From contig JAGBQU010000002.1 in NCBI GenBank assembly GCA_017632755.1, positions 1 through 7,685 of the forward strand: a stretch of 7,685 bases of DNA, written 5' to 3'. Below, piece after piece: positions 3,927 to 7,685 of the stretch. Each line of letters begins with the position of its first letter. The stretch's first letter is position 1. The notes beneath the pieces are model-generated. The model had not been told where the DNA came from. It made no database searches and saw only the letters and a list, made by a program, of their open reading frames with translations. The position numbers were made by a program, and so were the translations under genes. Source of the DNA: Lachnospiraceae bacterium. GTDB lineage: Bacteria; Bacillota_A; Clostridia; Lachnospirales; Lachnospiraceae.

Positions 3927-6053
3927 TCAATCGATCGATTCCTGCAGCATCTCTGCCATCGAACAATAGGTATCGTTTCCGGCCGCCTGTGCCCATGCGC
4001 GCAGAACAGATATCTTGCTTAAGGCATTCCTTCTGGCCGGGTGGCCCTTCGCCGCTCCCTTCGGTATCAGCTTCAGGCTGTCATCCGCCATGTCTGCGAG
4101 CAGATCGAGCAGCTGATCGGAAACATCTTTTCCACCGTCCATTCCCACGGAAAGGATCTGCGCCACAAAGCCCAGCGTGGAAGCGGTATACCATCCCCCG
4201 TCAAACCGGTTCGGATTTTCCTCCTTATCCGTAAGGCGCGTATTGATCTTGTTTGTCAGATAGACGAGGACCATATCCCTGTCCGGATCGATCATGACCA
4301 GTGTTCCCGTCCAGCCTTGATGGCCGATCGTATCAGAGCCTGCCTGTGTTCCGAAGTACCAGACACGCTGGCCGTCGCCTTCCCGCCACCATCCAAGCCC
4401 CCAGTTTGCATCATGCTCTCCCTTAGGTGCGACAAAGCTGTCCATGACATTCCGAGAAAAGAATCGGTTGTTTCCATATCCTCCGGTCAGCATGACGGAG
4501 GCAAGCTTTGCAAGATCTGTCGCATTCGAAAACAGGCCTGCATGCCCCGATACGCCTCCCATACAGTAAAAGGCCTTCTCATCATGCACATCTCCCTGGA
4601 TTGTCTCCCTGCGTATCCCGGGAAAATCCACATAGCCGTCCCTGGTGTTTCCGTTTAACTCCGTAGCCGCGCAATCCTCCTTTGCAAACCCGCACTGTAG
4701 CGGGTTGTATGTGATATGTGTCAGTCCCATCGGCTCATAAAACGTCTCTTTGAGATAGCTGTCCAAATCCTTTCCCGTAACCTTTTCCACGATAATGCCA
4801 AGGATCATATAGTCTACATCGGAATATACCGTTTTAGTTCCCGGCTCATATAAAAGCGGTGTTTTGCAGATTGCCGCAATCGTCTCCTCGCGCGTTTGTG
4901 GCGTGCCGTCATTTCCGGCAAAAAGTTTATTGGTGGAATTCGGATCATACTCCTGTTTTTCCGTATTCAGATAAGGGTTAAAATAGCGGGGATCCGCCGG
5001 GAAGCCACCCTGATGGCGCAGCAGATCTCGGATCGAAAGCTCCGCCTTCCACTCCCGTTGTGTCTGTATATCGGCATCGACTCCCTCATCATAATAAATC
5101 TCTATCGTATCATCACAAAACTGCTGCCCAAGAAAATCGGTAACACGCGCGTCAAGAGAGATCTCGCCGTCTGTCAGGAGCTTTTGCAGCGCATAGTTGA
5201 CGGAAAACATCTTTGTTATGGAAGCCAGATCATAAAGTGTATCCGTTGTGACAGGCTCACTCTCCGTATTTTTTGTTCCGTCCGGCAGATACGCATTCAC
5301 GCTTCCCCATGCCTTCTCATAAACAAGTCTTCCGCCACGGATAACAGAGAGCTGTGCACTCGGAAACCCCTGCTCGATATCTGCTTCCACCAGATCCGAG
5401 TCGAGATCAAAAGACTCCTGACAAAAACCGGAATCCTCCGGTGCCCCATCGACCACCACAGGATAGGGAATATATACCTTGACCGCCTCCTCCAGCTGCG
5501 AGGGATGAATATCGGAGATTTGTATCGTATTTCTCCCATCCATCGCCACTTTGTCAAAGGGGATCTCGTAAGCATTTCCCCCCACCATTTCAGATGTATC
5601 CACCAATGTGTTATTTACATACATGCGAAAAGAAGTAACCTCCCGGGCAAGACTGACATAGAGTGCTCCCTGCCCGTGCCATCCCTCAAAACTGTACATG
5701 CTGTTCATGGCAAGCGTGTTATCCACATATCCATTCCAGTCCGGGAACCGGATCTGTGCCTGCCATGTGCCTTTCGGTATGGCGCCGATCTTGGTCACCT
5801 CTGACAAGCTCTCTGCCTGCTCTCCGGCGGGTGAGTTTCCACTCTTAGGATAGCTCCCTTCGTCTGCAAGCATCCCGTCCCGGTCGGCCTCACCTTGCGA
5901 CAGGCTCTCCTTTGCTTCTGTCTCTTGTGCCGGTCCATCCTCTTTTTTGTGATTCCTATCCGGTATATTTTTTATAAAGCTCCCGTATACGGTCATGCCC
6001 AAAATAACCACGGACAAAACAGCAATGACATAGATAGGACGAATCTTTCTCAT
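3927..6053 (-). CDS. Membrane-anchored class-C beta-lactamase-fold serine hydrolase, AmiE/PBP4B-like
   Basis: A 708-residue exported serine hydrolase. The N-terminus has basic residues and a single hydrophobic segment (about 8-24) without a lipobox, so it is probably an uncleaved anchor. A polar Glu/Asp/Ser/Gly-rich spacer follows (about 31-88), then a probable beta-sandwich domain (about 93-200, with GTWQAQIRFPDW and FRMYVNNTLVD), then the penicillin-binding/beta-lactamase domain (about 215-635). The catalytic motifs are S278-I-T-K281 (nucleophile and base), Y410-S-D (the YxN position) and H578-Q-G580 (the KTG position, in GHQGWTGT). The C-terminal 60-70 residues are helical and unassigned. 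In B. subtilis, AmiE of this family removes peptides from MurNAc beside NamZ, and the upstream gene here is NamZ-like, so an amidase or peptidase role on wall fragments is the best inference. An esterase or D,D-peptidase role (PBP4B) is possible. ATG 6053 has AGGAG 9 bases upstream; the gene is 62 bases after the namZ-like stop. Confidence 0.87.
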   Translation of the reverse strand: MRKIRPIYVIAVLSVVILGMTVYGSFIKNIPDRNHKKEDGPAQETEAKESLSQGEADRDGMLADEGSYPKSGNSPAGEQAESLSEVTKIGAIPKGTWQAQIRFPDWNGYVDNTLAMNSMYSFEGWHGQGALYVSLAREVTSFRMYVNNTLVDTSEMVGGNAYEIPFDKVAMDGRNTIQISDIHPSQLEEAVKVYIPYPVVVDGAPEDSGFCQESFDLDSDLVEADIEQGFPSAQLSVIRGGRLVYEKAWGSVNAYLPDGTKNTESEPVTTDTLYDLASITKMFSVNYALQKLLTDGEISLDARVTDFLGQQFCDDTIEIYYDEGVDADIQTQREWKAELSIRDLLRHQGGFPADPRYFNPYLNTEKQEYDPNSTNKLFAGNDGTPQTREETIAAICKTPLLYEPGTKTVYSDVDYMILGIIVEKVTGKDLDSYLKETFYEPMGLTHITYNPLQCGFAKEDCAATELNGNTRDGYVDFPGIRRETIQGDVHDEKAFYCMGGVSGHAGLFSNATDLAKLASVMLTGGYGNNRFFSRNVMDSFVAPKGEHDANWGLGWWREGDGQRVWYFGTQAGSDTIGHQGWTGTLVMIDPDRDMVLVYLTNKINTRLTDKEENPNRFDGGWYTASTLGFVAQILSVGMDGGKDVSDQLLDLLADMADDSLKLIPKGAAKGHPARRNALSKISVLRAWAQAAGNDTYCSMAEMLQESID

Positions 6054-6115
6054 AATCCGCGTCTCCTGTAATCATTCTTTTGTGTTCTTGCTCCTGCGTA
6101 ATTCCACCTTGCGAC

Positions 6116-7684
6116 TTACTCTTCATACAAAAGATAGGGTCTGCGACGCTTTTTAAATGCCTCTATGTCGCTTTGCCACGACTCCCTGATCTCGGCTGCA
6201 CTCCTGCCTTCCTCGATCATCAGTCTTACCCGGTCTGTGCCGCAGAGCTTATCCAGCCAGTATCTTCCCTGTTTATCCGGCGTTCCAAAGAAAGCCAGAT
6301 CCGGATAAGCTGCGTGGATATCCCGATAGGCGTCCATCAGATATTCCAGATGGATCTGTTCATCCCAGATCTGCTTAAGGGGCTTTTGTCTCAGATCTTT
6401 CCCATAGCACACTTTCCCCTCAAAAGGCGGATTCTTTGCACCGCTCATGCTCTTTGGCGTAAAGCAAAAATCATACCCGTCCACTGTTTCCAGATAGGGG
6501 CTCGCGTATGCCTCAAACGGGAATTCGGTACCCCGTCCCACAGAAACCACCGTATTTTCAAAAAAGCAGGTGGAGGCATACAGATAGACGGCGCGCATAT
6601 CCTTGATATTCGGCGAAGGATTGCAGATCAGCGAAGTTTTCATTTGGTGCGTGTAGTTTTTACAGGGAATAACGGTAAGCGAACACGCATCTTTTCCCGC
6701 CGAAAGCCAGCCCTCTCCATTGATCATACGGGAAAGCTCTCCCCATGTCATACCATGAACGATCGGAAGGGGAAGTTTCCCCACGCCGGATGAAAACTCT
6801 TCCCTCAGAACAGGACCATCCACATAAAAGCCGTTGGGATTGGGACGATCCAAAAGGATCACTTCTTTTCCCTTTGCAGCGCAGGCGTCCATGAGATCGT
6901 ACATAGTCAGATAGTAGGTGTAATATCTAAGCCCCACATCCTGCATATCGATCAAAAGCGTATCAAATTGTGCCATATGCTCCTTCAAAGAAGAATGCCC
7001 GCCGTTATATAAGGACACAATCGGCACACCTGACTTTTCATCCACAGAATCTCCCACAGCCTCCCCGGCATCCGCCATTTGGCGAAAACCATGCTCCGGA
7101 GAAAAGATCACCGTCACATCCACATCACGCGAGATGAGCGCATCCAGAATATGTTCCCCATATTGGATCTGCTCTCCGTCAGCGCTGATTCCAAAGGGAA
7201 GGATCTCCTGTTGGGCATCTACTTTTTGGGCATCTACTTTTTGGCTATCTGCCAAACCATTTCCGTTATCTGCCACCTGATCCCCGACGATCCCTGTATG
7301 GTTGGAAAAAAGCGCAACGCGCTTACCTGCGAGAAGCGGAAGATACACATCAAATTGCTCGTCTCCTAAAATAACGCGCTCCTCATCCGTTTTGCTCTCC
7401 GGTTCTTTTTTCTGTTCACTCGTCGCTTCTGCCTGCGTATCCTCTATATCTGCCCGCATTTCCGTATCCGTCTTCGGATCGACTGACAATCCGCTTTCCG
7501 GCTTGATCTGATCATCCCCCATCTGCAAAGGATCCGGAAGATCATCCTGTGACCCAGCAGATTTTCCGGTGGCAACATGCTCCGCTTCTGCCTCTGCCAC
7601 CTGCAGCTGCGTTTGCCGATTCGCATCTCCACCACATCCTACAAGCAGGGAAGCAGCTAAGAACACCATATATATTTTTCCCAT
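6116..7684 (-). CDS. namZ: DUF1343/NamZ-family exo-beta-N-acetylmuramidase lipoprotein
   Basis: A 522-residue surface lipoprotein. The signal peptide (MGK, then YMVFLAASLLVGC) ends in the lipobox LVGC, with C17 as the lipidated residue. A Gln/Glu/Asp/Ser-rich spacer (about 18-102) leads to the DUF1343 domain (about 103-522). Family motifs in order are SNHTG (127-131), SPEHGFR (195-201, with E197 the likely active-site acid), LIDMQDVGLRYYTYY (244-258), LLDRPNPNG (277-285), HGMTWGE (310-316), PSPNI (356-360) and VGRGTEFPFE (382-391). Founding member NamZ of B. subtilis removes MurNAc from the non-reducing end of glycan strands after NagZ removes GlcNAc. About 35 extra residues (roughly 135-172) lie between SNHTG and HILDAL and include a 5-residue tandem repeat. 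The ATG at 7684 lies one base from the window edge; the short n-region is plausible, but a start further upstream cannot be excluded. The downstream serine hydrolase gene is probably cotranscribed. Confidence 0.92.
   Translation of the reverse strand: MGKIYMVFLAASLLVGCGGDANRQTQLQVAEAEAEHVATGKSAGSQDDLPDPLQMGDDQIKPESGLSVDPKTDTEMRADIEDTQAEATSEQKKEPESKTDEERVILGDEQFDVYLPLLAGKRVALFSNHTGIVGDQVADNGNGLADSQKVDAQKVDAQQEILPFGISADGEQIQYGEHILDALISRDVDVTVIFSPEHGFRQMADAGEAVGDSVDEKSGVPIVSLYNGGHSSLKEHMAQFDTLLIDMQDVGLRYYTYYLTMYDLMDACAAKGKEVILLDRPNPNGFYVDGPVLREEFSSGVGKLPLPIVHGMTWGELSRMINGEGWLSAGKDACSLTVIPCKNYTHQMKTSLICNPSPNIKDMRAVYLYASTCFFENTVVSVGRGTEFPFEAYASPYLETVDGYDFCFTPKSMSGAKNPPFEGKVCYGKDLRQKPLKQIWDEQIHLEYLMDAYRDIHAAYPDLAFFGTPDKQGRYWLDKLCGTDRVRLMIEEGRSAAEIRESWQSDIEAFKKRRRPYLLYEE
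7205..7249 (-). repeat. 15-base tandem repeat inside the namZ-like gene (three units)
   Basis: Three consecutive 15-base units encode DSQKV, DAQKV and DAQQE (residues 146-160). The middle unit (7220-7234) differs from the first-translated unit (7235-7249) only in the alanine/serine codon, and from the third (7205-7219) at its last two codons. The period is a multiple of three, so gain or loss of a unit keeps the frame. It lies in a predicted surface insertion of the NamZ domain. Confidence 0.85.
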
Positions 7685-7685
7685 C

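Noticed and set aside
3929..3940. 12-base palindrome AATCGATCGATT at the end of the serine hydrolase gene
   Set aside because: It is explained by the codons for Ser-Ile-Asp and the stop, has no T-run and no promoter next to it; likely chance.
3859..3996. 46-residue N-terminal extension of the epimerase
   Set aside because: It would overlap the serine hydrolase end and precede the natural Rossmann start; GGAGG is correctly spaced for ATG 3858.
4896..5804. Plus-strand ORF of 302 codons
   Set aside because: It is exactly antisense to the serine hydrolase gene, has the Ile/Arg/Cys/His-rich composition of an antisense shadow, shows no domain, and lacks a convincing ribosome binding site.
5958..6036. 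Leader ORF beginning at an ATG just upstream of the serine hydrolase start
   Set aside because: It mostly overlaps the hydrolase coding region in another frame, and the ribosome binding site is better spaced for the hydrolase ATG.
6080..6793. Plus-strand ORF of 237 codons
   Set aside because: Antisense to the NamZ-like gene, whose family motifs are unmistakable on the other strand; no motif of its own.
1..7685. CRISPR array, tRNA/rRNA genes, insertion sequences or phage genes
   Set aside because: No spaced direct repeats, cloverleaf, transposase motif or terminal inverted repeats were seen; the only tandem repeat is a coding one.

Overview
The window looks like a chromosomal segment of a Gram-positive member of the Clostridia, probably a Lachnospiraceae-type gut bacterium. 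The grounds are moderate G+C, strong AGGAG-type ribosome binding sites with ATG, GTG and TTG starts, a lipoprotein signal on an exported hydrolase, a Gram-positive-style diacylglycerol/undecaprenol kinase, and protein styles I recognise from that group. The assignment is inferred from style, not from a database match.

Right part (7684 down to 2962, minus strand): a three-gene run. First is a lipoprotein with a DUF1343/NamZ domain (exo-beta-N-acetylmuramidase family). Next is a membrane-anchored class-C beta-lactamase-fold serine hydrolase that resembles AmiE/PBP4B. Last is an atypical NAD(P)-binding sugar epimerase/dehydratase. NamZ and AmiE are partners in cell-wall MurNAc recovery in Bacillus subtilis, so the first two genes suggest an extracellular peptidoglycan trimming or salvage pair. 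Both carry long acidic low-complexity spacers that would hold the catalytic domains away from the membrane. The epimerase is less tightly linked, with a weak hairpin in front of it.

Middle (2122 to 2906): a divergent intergenic region of 374 bases. It holds a short unlisted ORF for a 47-residue single-pass membrane peptide with a good ribosome binding site. It also holds a near-consensus promoter (TTGACA, 17 bases, AATAAT) whose -35 box is half of a 16-base perfect palindrome. That promoter reads rightward into a dgkA-family lipid kinase gene, which converges on the epimerase gene.

Left part (2121 down to 1, minus strand): a compact four-gene run. It comprises an aminoglycoside/choline-type phosphotransferase that lacks its usual C-terminal part, a small two-helix membrane protein (TTG start, same frame as the phosphotransferase after one stop codon), a Nudix hydrolase of the ADP-ribose pyrophosphatase type (GTG start), and the N-terminal 148 residues of a TPR protein that runs off the window.

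No tRNA, rRNA, CRISPR array, insertion sequence or prophage gene was recognised. The observations most worth checking are the extracellular NamZ plus serine-hydrolase pair, the palindromic operator candidate at the dgkA promoter, the truncated kinase followed in frame by a membrane protein, and the small membrane ORF.
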